64,000 nucleotides of DNA from Arthrobacter sp. FW305-BF8 (GTDB lineage Bacteria > Actinomycetota > Actinomycetes > Actinomycetales > Micrococcaceae), in assembly GCF_021789315.1 (NCBI RefSeq), contig NZ_CP084561.1:1736001-1800000 (forward strand), read 5' to 3'. The notes beneath the pieces are model-generated. The model saw nothing but the letters and a program-made list of their open reading frames with translations, was not told where the DNA came from and ran no database searches. This document shows, one piece after another, positions 32,085-40,951 of this stretch (position 1 is its first letter; every line of letters begins with the position of its first letter). Position numbers and translations under genes: made by a program.

Positions 32085-32954
32085 ATGCCCGTCGTAACCA
32101 TGCGCCAGCTGCTTGACAGCGGCGTCCACTTTGGACACCAGACCCGCCGTTGGAACCCGAAGATGAAGCGCTTCATCTTCACCGAGCGCAACGGCATCTA
32201 CATCATTGACCTCCAGCAGTCGCTGTCCTACATCGACCGTGCCTACGAGTTCGTCAAGGCCACCGTTGCCCACGGCGGCACCGTGCTGTTCGTCGGCACC
32301 AAGAAGCAGGCTCAGGAAGCCATCGCCGAGCAGGCCACCCGCGTTGGCCAGCCGTACGTCAACCAGCGTTGGCTCGGCGGTATGCTCACCAACTTCCAGA
32401 CTGTTGCCAAGCGTATCCAGCGCATGAAGGAACTCGAAGAGATCGACTTCGACGACGTCGCCGGCTCCGCTTACACCAAGAAGGAACTGCTGCTTCTGCG
32501 CCGCGAGCTCACCAAGCTCGAGTCCAACCTCGGCGGTATCCGCAACCTGACCAAGGCACCGTCCGTGCTGTGGGTTGTCGACACCAAGAAGGAGCACCTG
32601 GCTGTTGACGAGGCCAAGAAGCTCAACATCCCGGTTGTTGCCATCCTGGACACCAACTGCGATCCGGACGAAGTCGACTTCCCGATCCCGGGCAACGACG
32701 ACGCCATCCGCTCCGTGAACCTCCTGACCCGCGTTGTTGCTGACGCCGTTGCTGAGGGCCTCATCGCCCGCAACCAGCGCGCAACCGGCACCACCGAGAC
32801 CCCGGAAGAGCCGCTGGCTGAGTGGGAGCGCGAGCTCCTCGAAGGCAGCAAGACCGAGGAAGCCCCGGCTGCCGAGGCTGCTCCCGCCGCAGAAGAAGCT
32901 CCCGCCGCAGAGGAAGCCCCGGCTGCTGCCGAGGGTACCGACTCCGCGAAGTAA
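32085..32954 (+). CDS. rpsB: 30S ribosomal protein S2
   Basis: A structural protein of the small ribosomal subunit. It is 289 residues long. The N-terminus MRQLLDSGVHFGHQTRRWNP and RWLGGMLTNFQT near residue 103 are S2 signatures. The last 40 residues form an acidic, Ala/Glu/Pro-rich tail built of near-repeats of EEAPAA, longer than in many S2 proteins. GGAAGGAG precedes the ATG. tsf follows, the usual S2-EF-Ts pairing. Confidence 0.97.
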   Translation: MPVVTMRQLLDSGVHFGHQTRRWNPKMKRFIFTERNGIYIIDLQQSLSYIDRAYEFVKATVAHGGTVLFVGTKKQAQEAIAEQATRVGQPYVNQRWLGGMLTNFQTVAKRIQRMKELEEIDFDDVAGSAYTKKELLLLRRELTKLESNLGGIRNLTKAPSVLWVVDTKKEHLAVDEAKKLNIPVVAILDTNCDPDEVDFPIPGNDDAIRSVNLLTRVVADAVAEGLIARNQRATGTTETPEEPLAEWERELLEGSKTEEAPAAEAAPAAEEAPAAEEAPAAAEGTDSAK

Positions 32955-33001
32955 CAACTTCATCGGGATTTCCGGGCGCTGTCCGCAGCGTCCGGGCAAC
33001 T

Positions 33002-33040
33002 GACAGGATGGCCGCTCACTGTGTGAGCTGCCGTCCTGTC
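33002..33040 (+). terminator. hairpin between rpsB and tsf
   Basis: GACAGGA (33002-33008) pairs with TCCTGTC (33034-33040), and GCTCAC (33014-33019) with GTGAGC (33023-33028) over a TGT loop. No T-run follows directly, so it is more likely an attenuator or processing site than a full stop between these two genes. Confidence 0.5.
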
Positions 33041-33080
33041 GGTCCGTACACACAAAAATTTTCTAGACAGAGGGGTTCAC

Positions 33081-33917
33081 ATGGCGAACTACACTGCCGC
33101 TGATATCAAGGCTCTGCGCGAGCGCACCGGCGCCGGCATGATGGATGTCAAGAAGGCTCTCGACGAAGCCAACGGCGACGCCGAGAAGGCGATCGAGATC
33201 ATCCGCATCAAGGGCCTGAAGGGCGCCACCAAGCGCGAAGGCCGCTCCACCGCTGAAGGCCTGGTTGCTGCCAAGGTCGCGGGCGGCGTCGGCGTAATGA
33301 TCGAGGTCAACTGCGAGACCGACTTCGTCGCCAAGGCTGACAAGTTCATCCAGCTGGCTGACAAGGTCCTGGCCGTCGCCGTCGAGTCCGGCGCTGCCGA
33401 CCTCGAGACCCTGCTCGCCACCGATGTTGACGGCAAGCCGCTGTCCGAGGTTGTCGTCGAAGAGGGCGCAATTCTCGGCGAAAAGGTCGTTGTCCGCCGC
33501 ATCTCCCGCATCGAGGGTGCTACGGTCGACGCTTACCTGCACAAGACGTCCAAGGACCTCCCGGCCCAGGTCGGCGTCCTGTTCGCTGTTGACGGCGAAG
33601 GCGAAGCAGCTGCCACCGCCGCGCACGATGTTGCCGTTCACGTTGCAGCCATGGCCCCGAACTACCTCTCCCGTGAGGATGTTCCGGCTGAGCTCGTCGA
33701 GTCCGAGCGCCGCATCGCCGAGGAAACCGCAAAGGCCGAGGGCAAGCCCGAAGCTGCGATGACCAAGATCGTCGAAGGCCGCGTTACCGGCTTCTACAAG
33801 GGTGAGGTCCTGGTTGACCAGGCCTTCGCCAAGGACGCCAAGAAGTCTGTGGCGCAGGTCCTCGAAGAGGCCGGCGTCAAGGGAACCGCGTTCACGCGTT
33901 TCCGCGTCGGCTCCTAG
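33081..33917 (+). CDS. tsf: elongation factor Ts
   Basis: Guanine-nucleotide exchange factor for EF-Tu. It is 278 residues long. The N-terminal UBA-like module (IKALRERTGAGMMDVKKALDEANGD) is the family signature, followed by two core domains with MIEVNCETDFVAK near residue 73. AGAGGGG-type ribosome site (AGAGGGG) precedes the ATG. A terminator follows at 33928-33961. Confidence 0.97.
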   Translation: MANYTAADIKALRERTGAGMMDVKKALDEANGDAEKAIEIIRIKGLKGATKREGRSTAEGLVAAKVAGGVGVMIEVNCETDFVAKADKFIQLADKVLAVAVESGAADLETLLATDVDGKPLSEVVVEEGAILGEKVVVRRISRIEGATVDAYLHKTSKDLPAQVGVLFAVDGEGEAAATAAHDVAVHVAAMAPNYLSREDVPAELVESERRIAEETAKAEGKPEAAMTKIVEGRVTGFYKGEVLVDQAFAKDAKKSVAQVLEEAGVKGTAFTRFRVGS

Positions 33918-33927
33918 TCTGACAAGC

Positions 33928-33961
33928 AAGGGGGTGGCCACTTCGGTGGCCGCCCCTTTTG
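33928..33961 (+). terminator. intrinsic terminator after tsf
   Basis: A GGGG-TGGCCAC stem folds back on GGTGGCC-GCCCC over a TTC loop, followed by TTTT. It would separate rpsB-tsf from pyrH-frr-cdsA. Confidence 0.85.
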
Positions 33962-33967
33962 CATGCA

Positions 33968-34013
33968 CCGGCCACATAAGAAATATGAGCGCTGGCCGGA
34001 TGCGCGATAACCT
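33968..34013 (+). promoter_or_regulatory. candidate pyrH promoter region
   Basis: TAACCT at 34008-34013 is a candidate -10 box 29 bases before pyrH. An inverted repeat CCGGCCA (33968-33974) / TGGCCGG (33993-33999) spans the expected -35 area and could bind a regulator. Confidence 0.35.
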
Positions 34014-34042
34014 AGCTCAGAGTTCACCAACCGGAAGGCACC

Positions 34043-34780
34043 ATGGAAGCCGTCAATACTCCCGTCCAGTCAGAGAAGAGCAGGCGCCGGGTTCTCCTGA
34101 AGCTGTCCGGTGAAGTCTTCGGCGGCGGCAAGCTGGGCGTCGACCCGGACACCGTTCGCGCAGTGGCCAAGCAGATCGCTGCCGCCGTTCCCGACGTCGA
34201 GGTGGCCATCGTGGTTGGCGGCGGCAACTTCTTCCGCGGTGCCGAGCTGTCCCAGAGCGGGATGGACCGTTCGCGTGCCGACTACATGGGCATGCTGGGA
34301 ACCGTCATGAACTGCCTCGCCTTGCAGGACTTCCTGGAGCAAGCCGGTGTTGAGACCCGGGTCCAGAGCGCCATCACCATGGGACAGGTGGCCGAGGCCT
34401 ACATTCCCCGCCGCGCCATCCGCCACATGGAAAAGAACCGCGTAGTCATCTTCGGTGCCGGCGCAGGCCTGCCGTACTTCTCCACGGACACCGTGGCTGC
34501 CCAGCGCGCACTCGAGGTGCACGCCGACGTGGTGCTCATGGCCAAGAGCGGCGTGGACGGCGTATACACCGCCGACCCCAAGAAGGACCCGACCGCTGAA
34601 AAGCTGGAAAACCTCAGCTACGACGACGCGCTGCGCCGCGACATCCGCGTCATGGACCAGACCGCCATGACGATGTGCAAGGACAACAAGCTCTCCATGG
34701 TGGTGTTCGGCATGGAAGGCGAAGGCAACGTCACGCGTGCCATCCGCGGCGAAAAGCTGGGAACGCTGGTCACGCCCTAG
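34043..34780 (+). CDS. pyrH: UMP kinase
   Basis: Phosphorylates UMP to UDP in pyrimidine nucleotide synthesis. It is 245 residues long, a bacterial hexameric kinase of the amino-acid-kinase fold. LLKLSGEVFGG near residue 15 and VVGGGNFFRG near residue 55 bind phosphate. AKSGVDGVYTADPKK near residue 170 is the family signature. GGAAGG precedes the ATG. frr follows 97 bases later with two small hairpins between. Confidence 0.97.
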   Translation: MEAVNTPVQSEKSRRRVLLKLSGEVFGGGKLGVDPDTVRAVAKQIAAAVPDVEVAIVVGGGNFFRGAELSQSGMDRSRADYMGMLGTVMNCLALQDFLEQAGVETRVQSAITMGQVAEAYIPRRAIRHMEKNRVVIFGAGAGLPYFSTDTVAAQRALEVHADVVLMAKSGVDGVYTADPKKDPTAEKLENLSYDDALRRDIRVMDQTAMTMCKDNKLSMVVFGMEGEGNVTRAIRGEKLGTLVTP

Positions 34781-34877
34781 TTACAGCTAGGATATTTCTA
34801 GGACGGTTCCGCCCACTGGGCGGGACCAGGATTGTGAAATGCCCGGTTTGCCGGGAACCAATTTCTGAGGAGAGACC

Positions 34878-35435
34878 GTGATCGAAGAAACCCTGCTCGA
34901 AGCCGGGGACAAGATGGACAAGGCTGTTGAGGTCGCCAAGGAAGACTTCGCCTCGATCCGCACCGGGCGGGCAAACCCGGGCCTGTACAACAAGGTCATG
35001 GTGGAGTACTACGGCACCCCCACCCCGCTGCAGCAGCTGGCATCCTTCGCGATCCCGGATGCCCGCACCATCCTCATCACGCCGTTCGACAAGACCGCCC
35101 TGCGCGACATCGAACGGGCACTGAGCGACTCCGAGGTCGGCGCCAACCCGTCCAACGACGGCAACGTCATCCGCATCACCATTCCGGAGCTGACGAAGGA
35201 ACGCCGCAAGGAATACGTCAAGATCGTCAAGGCCAAGGGCGAGGACGCCAAGGTGTCCATCCGCAACATTCGCCGCAAGGCCAAGGAAACCCTGGACCGG
35301 CTTGTCAAGGACGGCGAAGCCGGCGAGGACGAGGGCACCCGCGGTGAAAAGGAACTCGACGCGATCACCAAGCAGCACGTCGAGGGAATCGACGAGCTCC
35401 TCAAGCGCAAGGAAGCTGAGCTGCTCGAGGTCTGA
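34878..35435 (+). CDS. frr: ribosome recycling factor
   Basis: Splits post-termination ribosomes together with EF-G. It is 185 residues long, standard. ASIRTGRANPGLYNKV near residue 25 and the C-terminal DAITKQHVEGIDELLKRKE are typical of the tRNA-like three-helix domain. The start is GTG with GAGGAGAG upstream. The TGA overlaps the ATG of cdsA, so they are coupled. Confidence 0.97.
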   Translation: MIEETLLEAGDKMDKAVEVAKEDFASIRTGRANPGLYNKVMVEYYGTPTPLQQLASFAIPDARTILITPFDKTALRDIERALSDSEVGANPSNDGNVIRITIPELTKERRKEYVKIVKAKGEDAKVSIRNIRRKAKETLDRLVKDGEAGEDEGTRGEKELDAITKQHVEGIDELLKRKEAELLEV

Positions 35436-36358
35436 TGGGCCAGGCACAGCAGGCCCCCGGTGCGCGGGCCCGAACCCGGACCCGCCAGCCAAGGCCCAAC
35501 CCCACTCCTGGGGCCGGGCGTAACCTTCCGGCGGCAATCGCCGTGGGCCTGGCCATGCTCCTGGCGGTGCTCGGCGGGCTGCTCTTCCTGCCGCTCGGCT
35601 TTGTTGCCGTGGTTACGGCCTTCGCCGCCTTCGGCGTGTGGGAGGTCTTCCGCGCGCTCGAAGCCAACGGCACACGCCTGCCCATTGTGCCCGTCATGGT
35701 GGGCACGGTGGCCATGCCGTTCTCGGCCTACTTCGGCGGGCTGGAAAGCCTGCTGTTCGCGATGCTCGCCAGCAGCGTGGCGGCGCTGCTCTGGCGGTCC
35801 GTGGAAAGCGCAACCGGCTCGGCCCGCAGCATTTTCGCCGGGGTGTTCACCCTCGCCTGGGTGCCCTTCCTGATCAGTTTCGCCGCGCTGCCGCTGCACG
35901 TCGAGGGCGGCGCCTCCCCGGTGGGCCCATGGCCGGGCGGAACTGTGCCGGAGGGCGCCTGGCAGATCGTCATCCTGCTGCTCCTGGTGGTTTCCAACGA
36001 CACTTTTGGGTACCTCGTAGGCGCGCGGCTGGGCAAGCACCCCATGGCGCCAAAGATCAGCCCGAAAAAGTCCTGGGAGGGTTTTGCCGGATCCATTGCG
36101 GGCGCCATGGTCGTCGGGATCCTGGCCAGCATCTTCCTGCTGAACAAGCCCTGGTGGGTGGGCGTCGTGCTGGCCATCGGCATGGTTGCGGCCGCCACCG
36201 CCGGAGACCTCGCCGAATCGATGGTCAAACGCGAACTCGGCGTCAAGGACATGAGCAGCATCCTGCCGGGACACGGCGGGGTGATGGACCGGCTCGACTC
36301 GATCGTGTTCGCCTCGCCGGTGGCCTTCATGCTGTTCGTCCTGTTTTCCGGGACCTGA
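35435..36358 (+). CDS. cdsA: phosphatidate cytidylyltransferase
   Basis: Makes CDP-diacylglycerol from phosphatidate and CTP, the branch point of phospholipid synthesis. It is 307 residues long with about eight membrane helices. The C-terminal signature GDLAESMVKRELGVKDMSSILPGHGGVMDRLDS is complete. The N-terminal 30 residues are Arg/Pro-rich and cytoplasmic. It overlaps frr by the TGATG junction. Confidence 0.94.
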   Translation: MGQAQQAPGARARTRTRQPRPNPTPGAGRNLPAAIAVGLAMLLAVLGGLLFLPLGFVAVVTAFAAFGVWEVFRALEANGTRLPIVPVMVGTVAMPFSAYFGGLESLLFAMLASSVAALLWRSVESATGSARSIFAGVFTLAWVPFLISFAALPLHVEGGASPVGPWPGGTVPEGAWQIVILLLLVVSNDTFGYLVGARLGKHPMAPKISPKKSWEGFAGSIAGAMVVGILASIFLLNKPWWVGVVLAIGMVAAATAGDLAESMVKRELGVKDMSSILPGHGGVMDRLDSIVFASPVAFMLFVLFSGT

Positions 36359-36431
36359 GTTCCGCCAGGCCTGCTTGTCGCAGGAGTGCCTTCCCGCAGG
36401 TGCCTCTGGCACCCGGCCATCCGCGACGCCC

Positions 36432-36437
36432 TAGAAT
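36432..36437 (+). promoter_or_regulatory. candidate -10 box (TAGAAT)
   Basis: TAGAAT lies 39 bases before the DivIVA-like gene, which also has a GAAGGA ribosome site, so this transcript would have a normal short leader. Confidence 0.45.
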
Positions 36438-36476
36438 AATGCGGTTACGAACCGCCGAAGAAGTATCGAAGGAAAC

Positions 36477-37064
36477 ATGGTGAGAGTGGACAGCAAGCGG
36501 CAGATTCCGGCGTCGTTCGAACGCGTGGCGCGGACGGACTACGGCTACAACGCAAAGCAGGTGGACCAGTTCCTGCAGCAGGCCCGCGTATCACTGGAGA
36601 CGCCCGAAGCGGCCGCCCACCCGCTCAAGAGCGCCGACGTCCGGTCCGTGTCCTTCGACCCCATCAAGGGCGGATACTCCGCCACCGCCGTGGACGCCGC
36701 CCTGGACCGTCTGGAAGACGCCTTCGCCCGCAGGGAGCGGGACGACCTTATCGCCGAACGCGGCGAGGACGCCTGGCTCCGGCAGATCGGACAGCTTTCC
36801 GGAACGCTGCGGGGCCGCCTTCACCGGCCCGACGGCGAGAGGTTCCGCCGCCCGGTCAAGAAAAAGGCGCGCAGCTACAACACCAAAGACGTGGACGCCC
36901 TGTGCCTGGACCTGATCGGCTACCTGGAACAGGACAAGCCCCTCAGCGTTGACAACGTACGCCGGGCCGTCTTCCGGCCTGCCGCCGGCAAGGACGGCTA
37001 TGAGGAGACCCAGGTGGACGCCTTCCTCGACCGGGTGGTCGAGCTGATGGCCGCCATCGACTGA
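36477..37064 (+). CDS. DivIVA-domain-like protein
   Basis: A 195-residue soluble protein with four short repeats of the DivIVA N-terminal type, in which a Tyr/Gly turn precedes V-D-x-F/A-L: GYNAKQVDQFLQQA (residue 22), GYSATAVDAALDRL (61), SYNTKDVDALCLDL (127) and GYEETQVDAFLDRV (172). No long coiled coil follows, unlike the cell-pole protein DivIVA/Wag31. Such proteins may be scaffolds at curved membranes, but this is not established. It has its own promoter downstream of cdsA. Confidence 0.8.
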   Translation: MVRVDSKRQIPASFERVARTDYGYNAKQVDQFLQQARVSLETPEAAAHPLKSADVRSVSFDPIKGGYSATAVDAALDRLEDAFARRERDDLIAERGEDAWLRQIGQLSGTLRGRLHRPDGERFRRPVKKKARSYNTKDVDALCLDLIGYLEQDKPLSVDNVRRAVFRPAAGKDGYEETQVDAFLDRVVELMAAID

Positions 37065-37093
37065 CAGCCTGGCCAGCAGTGCTGGCTGGCCGC

Positions 37094-38560
37094 TCAGCGC
37101 TCCGTGGCCAGCGGCCGCTCGGGCGTGTGGAGCCGGGTCATCACCCTGGTGATGGTCCGCGGCACCCGGGAACTGGTGGCACGCGACGCCAGCACCATCA
37201 CGGTGAAGGCTGCCGGTACCGTCCAGGCTGCGGGCTGCGCCAGCCACGGCGGCGTTCCCGCCACCCCCAGCAGTGTGCCCGCCACCATGGCGCCGCCGCA
37301 CAGCAGACCGCCGGTCACCATCCCCGCGATGGCCCCGGCGTCGGTCAGGCCGCGCCACCAGATGCCGAGCAGCAGGACCGGACAAATGGTGGACGCCGTA
37401 AAGGCGAACACCAGGCCCACGCTCCCGGCGAGGGCCAGCGAGTCCGTCATGAGCGCCAGGCCCAGCGGAACGGTGATCGAGACCAGGGCCGCCACCCGGA
37501 AGCCGCGCACGCTGCCGCCCAGCACGTCCTGGCTGATCACACCGGCCAGCGAGACGACGAGCCCCGATGTTGTGGACAGGAACGCGGCGAAGGCCCCCGC
37601 CACGACGAGCGCGGACAGCAGCTCTCCGGCCGGGCCCCCGACGAGGCGGCCCGGAAGCAGCAGCACCAGGGCATCCGCCTGCCCCGCCCGTGCCAGGTCC
37701 GGGGCGAACAGGCGCCCGGCCAGTCCGTACGCCGTCGGAAACAGATAGAACACAGACAGCAGGCCCAGCACGATCAGCGTGGTCCGGCGCGCCGATTGCC
37801 CGTCGGGGTTGGTGTAGAAGCGGACCAGGACGTGCGGCAGTCCCAGCGTTCCGAACAGCAGGGCCACGAGCAGCGAGATGCTCTGGTAGGGGCTGGCCGG
37901 ATTCGCCCCGCCCGGGTTCGTGGCCACTGCCGGCAGGGCGGGACCGCCATCCTCCGCCAGCACCAGCAAAATGAAGATGAGGGGCACGGCCAGTGCCGTG
38001 AGCTTCAGCCAAAACTGAAAGGCCTGGACGAAGGTGATGGAGCGCATGCCGCCAGCCACCACGGTGAGGCACACCACCACCACGACGGCGGTCGAACCGG
38101 CCCAGGACGGCAGTCCGGTGGTGGTCCGGATGGTCAGGGCAGCGCCGTGCAGCTGCGGGACGATGTAGAGCCAGCCCACAATGACCACGGCAAGGCTGGT
38201 GACACGGCGCACGGCCCGCGAGTCGAGCCGGGCTTCAGTGAAATCGGGGATGGTGTAGGCGCCGGAACGCCGGAGCGGCGCGGCCACGAACAGCAGAAGC
38301 ATCAGGTACCCGGCGGTGTAGCCAACGGGGTACCACAGGGCATCCGTGCCGGACAGCAGGATCAGGCCGGCCACGCCCAGGAAACTCGCGGCGGAAAGAT
38401 ACTCTCCGCCGATGGCCGACGCGTTCCACCAGGGCGGCACGGTCCGGGAGGCAACATAGAAGTCCCCGGTGGTGCGGGAGATCCGCAGTCCGTAGAAGCC
38501 GATCACCGCCGTCGCCACGGAAACGGCGGCCACCGCCGCGATGCCCACTGCCGGGTTCAC
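37094..38560 (-). CDS. sodium:solute symporter (SSS family), MctC/ActP-like
   Basis: A 488-residue symporter with about 13 helices, probably importing a short monocarboxylate such as acetate, pyruvate or propionate with sodium or protons. GGEYLSAASFLGVAG near residue 50 is the SSS helix-1 signature, and the DUF485 gene next to it is the usual companion of ActP/MctC proteins. The GTG at 38560 gives VNPAVGIAAVAA and starts seven bases after the DUF485 stop; an open extension to 38734 overlaps that gene. It is the last gene of a kinase-regulator-DUF485-symporter operon. Confidence 0.87.
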   Translation of the reverse strand: MNPAVGIAAVAAVSVATAVIGFYGLRISRTTGDFYVASRTVPPWWNASAIGGEYLSAASFLGVAGLILLSGTDALWYPVGYTAGYLMLLLFVAAPLRRSGAYTIPDFTEARLDSRAVRRVTSLAVVIVGWLYIVPQLHGAALTIRTTTGLPSWAGSTAVVVVVCLTVVAGGMRSITFVQAFQFWLKLTALAVPLIFILLVLAEDGGPALPAVATNPGGANPASPYQSISLLVALLFGTLGLPHVLVRFYTNPDGQSARRTTLIVLGLLSVFYLFPTAYGLAGRLFAPDLARAGQADALVLLLPGRLVGGPAGELLSALVVAGAFAAFLSTTSGLVVSLAGVISQDVLGGSVRGFRVAALVSITVPLGLALMTDSLALAGSVGLVFAFTASTICPVLLLGIWWRGLTDAGAIAGMVTGGLLCGGAMVAGTLLGVAGTPPWLAQPAAWTVPAAFTVMVLASRATSSRVPRTITRVMTRLHTPERPLATER

Positions 38561-38567
38561 CGCAGGA

Positions 38568-38930
38568 TCACCTGTTCCCTGCGAGGTCGCGGTAACGGGC
38601 TTCGTTCCGCGCCGCGCTGCGGATATACAACCAGGCGCTGATCCCGGTGACCGGGTAGATCCCGGCGCCCAGCAGGAGCCAGTCGAACGGGATCCCGGCA
38701 ACCCGGGTCTGCGCCAGGCCCGGTATGGCGGCAAGCAGCAGCGGAAACGCGCCGAGGATCAGCAGGAAGCCGCCGGCCACCACCAGGGCAAGCCGGAGCT
38801 GGGAGCGGATCAGCGAGCGGACGAACACCTGGCCGACGGCCGACTCCTCGGCGGACTCGCGCGGCTCGGCCGAGGAGTCGGCCGGCATGCGGGAGGCCGA
38901 ACGGGGCGCCGTGACCCTGACCCGCGTCAT
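38568..38930 (-). CDS. DUF485-like membrane protein
   Basis: A 120-residue protein with a Ser/Glu-rich cytoplasmic start, then two membrane helices (LALVVAGGFLLILGAFPLLLA and WLLLGAGIYPVTGISAWLYI), ending in a basic NEARYRDLAGNR tail. DUF485 proteins are encoded directly before ActP/MctC symporters and are thought to be accessory subunits. The ATG overlaps the stop of the LytTR regulator gene (ATGA), so all members of this operon are tightly coupled. Confidence 0.82.
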   Translation of the reverse strand: MTRVRVTAPRSASRMPADSSAEPRESAEESAVGQVFVRSLIRSQLRLALVVAGGFLLILGAFPLLLAAIPGLAQTRVAGIPFDWLLLGAGIYPVTGISAWLYIRSAARNEARYRDLAGNR

Positions 38931-39646
38931 GCCTGCGGCCGGATCCGGGTTGCCTCAAGCTTCTCGCGGACGGCCGGCAGGTGCCGCCGGCTGATCGGCA
39001 GTTCCGCGTCCTCGACGGAGACGCTCGGGCGGACCGCGGCGAGCTTGAGGTGTGAGACATGGGCGAGGGCCACCAGATAGGACCGGTGGGTGCGGATGAA
39101 GCCTGCGTCCGCCCACTGCTGTTCCAGGTCGGCGAGGGGAACCCTGATCAGGTAGCTGGCATCGGCGGTGTGGAGCCGGGCGTAGTCGCCCTGCGCCTGG
39201 ACGTAGGTGACGTCGTCGCGCCGGATCATCCTGGTGGTGCCGCCCTGGTCCACGGTGATCATTTCCGGCGTGGCACCGCCGTCGCGGATCAGTTCACTGA
39301 TCCGGCCAACGGAGCGGGCCAGCCGCTCGGCCCGAACGGGCTTCAGGAGATAATCGACGGCCGCAAGCTCGAAGGCCTCCAGCGCGCAGTCCTCGTCAGC
39401 TGTCACGAACACGACGGCGGGCGGCCGGCGGCTGCGGGAAATGGCCCGGGCGATGTCCAGGCCGGATACCGCCGGCATGTGGATGTCCAGGAAGACGGCG
39501 TCCACCGCCTCAGCGTCCAGGACCCGCAGCGCCTCGGCGCCCGAGGAGGCGCGCAGGATGGCGCCGATCCTCTCATCACGGCCCAGGAGGAAGGCAAGCT
39601 CCTCAACTGCGGGCAGTTCGTCGTCGGCGACGAGAACGTTAATCAT
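38927..39646 (-). CDS. LytTR-family response regulator
   Basis: A 239-residue response regulator. The receiver domain has the acidic pair DD at 8-9, phosphoacceptor D54 in VFLDIHMP, and the conserved Lys in DYLLKPVRA. Residues 135-235 form a LytTR DNA-binding domain (YVQAQGDYARLHTADASYLIRVPL, then FIRTHRSYLV). Such regulators bind two 9-base direct repeats about two helical turns apart. The kinase gene lies 60 bases upstream on the same strand. Target promoters are probably those of the two flanking symporter operons. Confidence 0.92.
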   Translation of the reverse strand: MINVLVADDELPAVEELAFLLGRDERIGAILRASSGAEALRVLDAEAVDAVFLDIHMPAVSGLDIARAISRSRRPPAVVFVTADEDCALEAFELAAVDYLLKPVRAERLARSVGRISELIRDGGATPEMITVDQGGTTRMIRRDDVTYVQAQGDYARLHTADASYLIRVPLADLEQQWADAGFIRTHRSYLVALAHVSHLKLAAVRPSVSVEDAELPISRRHLPAVREKLEATRIRPQA

Positions 39647-39706
39647 GCTCCTAGGTTATCTTTCGGACCCGCCGCTTCCGGGTTAGAACCTCCGGCGCCA
39701 GCAGTT

Positions 39707-40903
39707 TCAGGCATCATGGTCCGGCTGCGACTTCGGGACCCGCATGGTGATGAGCGTGCCCTCGCCGGGAGCCGTCTCGATTACCAGGCCGTGGTCGTCG
39801 CCGTACACCTGCCGGAGCCGGGCGTCGACGTTCCGCAGGCCCACGTGATCACCGTCCACATGGCCGGCCAGCATGGACTGCAGCTGCACCGGGTCCATGC
39901 CCACGCCGTCGTCCTCGATGGTGACCTCCGCGAACGCACCCGAGTCGTTGGCTGAGATGGTGATGTGGCCCGGCCCCTCCTTCGCCTCCAGGCCGTGCCG
40001 GACCGCATTCTCGACGAGCGGCTGCAGGCTCAAGAACGGGATCACCGTGCTCAGCACCTCCGGGGCGACCCGCAGGCTGACCTGCACCCGCTCGCCGAAC
40101 CGAGCCCGCTCCAGCAGCAGGTACCTGTCGATGCACCGCAGCTCCTCGGCCAGCGTGGTGAAGTCCCCGTGCCGCCGGAACGAGTACCGGGTGAAGTCTG
40201 CGAACTCCACCACGAGTTCGCGCGCCCGGGCCGGATCGGTGTTGATGAAGGAGGCGATGGCGTTGAGCGAGTTGTAGATGAAGTGCGGGCTGATCTGGGC
40301 GCGGAGGGCCCGTACCTCCGCCTCCATCAGGAGCGTCCGGGAGGCGTCCAGCTCGGCCAGCTCCACCTGTGCGGCCACCCAGTCGGCCACTTCCGTGGTG
40401 GCGCGCACCAGCCCTGCGCCCGCCTGGGGCGCGAAGGCCGCCACGGCTCCCACCACGCGCGCGCCGGACCGGACGGGGGCCACGACGGCGGCGCCGACGG
40501 ACCCGGACTTGGGGGAGTGGAGCTGCAGGTCGGCGGCGTTGAACACCTGGGTCCTGCCGCTCGAGAGCACGTCCGCGGCCAGCGCCATCAGACCCGGACG
40601 CAGCTCCTCGGCGGTCCCGTCCCAGGCCAGCACGCCGGATACGTCCAGAATGGCCAGCGCGTCACAGCCAAGCAGGGCCCTCAGCTGGCGGCTTGCCTTG
40701 GCGGCACCCGCGGGGTTCAAACCCGTCCGCAGATGCCGTCCGGCTTTCGACGCGGCGTGGAGGGTGTTGTAGGTGGCCCGCTCGGCGTCGGTCCCCAGCT
40801 CCCGGAAGGAGCGCAGCACCTTGAGTCCGACGGCGACGACGACGGCCACCGCGAGCGCGATGACGGCCATGGCGGCCGCGGAATAGAGAGGGGAGTCCGG
40901 CAT
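39707..40903 (-). CDS. LytS-type sensor histidine kinase
   Basis: A 398-residue kinase with a single N-terminal membrane helix (AAAMAVIALAVAVVVAVGL), a GAF-like cytosolic domain (residues 80-195), the His-kinase motif QISPHFIYNSLNAIASFI near residue 215, and a HATPase with LQPLVENAVRHGLE and DDGVGM. It lacks the multi-helix LytS sensor, so the signal is probably sensed through the GAF-like domain or a partner. The ATG at 40903 gives MPDSPLYSAAAM; longer frames overlap the divergent promoter. It phosphorylates the LytTR regulator downstream. Confidence 0.9.
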   Translation of the reverse strand: MPDSPLYSAAAMAVIALAVAVVVAVGLKVLRSFRELGTDAERATYNTLHAASKAGRHLRTGLNPAGAAKASRQLRALLGCDALAILDVSGVLAWDGTAEELRPGLMALAADVLSSGRTQVFNAADLQLHSPKSGSVGAAVVAPVRSGARVVGAVAAFAPQAGAGLVRATTEVADWVAAQVELAELDASRTLLMEAEVRALRAQISPHFIYNSLNAIASFINTDPARARELVVEFADFTRYSFRRHGDFTTLAEELRCIDRYLLLERARFGERVQVSLRVAPEVLSTVIPFLSLQPLVENAVRHGLEAKEGPGHITISANDSGAFAEVTIEDDGVGMDPVQLQSMLAGHVDGDHVGLRNVDARLRQVYGDDHGLVIETAPGEGTLITMRVPKSQPDHDA

Positions 40904-40921
40904 GCTGCCAGCGTAGCGCGT

Positions 40922-40951
40922 GCCGTTTGGCGCAGTAGCGCCGCCGTTGAC
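40922..40951. promoter_or_regulatory. candidate LytTR operator (two direct repeats)
   Basis: GCCGTTTGG (40922-40930) and GCCGTTGAC (40943-40951) are 9-base direct repeats with a 12-base spacer, 21 bases start to start. That spacing and the central GTT fit the published LytTR binding pattern, though the first base of each is G rather than A/T. They lie in the 162-base divergent region between the kinase operon and the second symporter operon. Confidence 0.55.

Noticed and set aside
36591..38072. 493-codon minus-strand frame across the DivIVA-like gene and symporter end
   Set aside because: It spans two unrelated genes and is out of frame with the symporter on the same strand; Gly/Arg/Pro-rich shadow.
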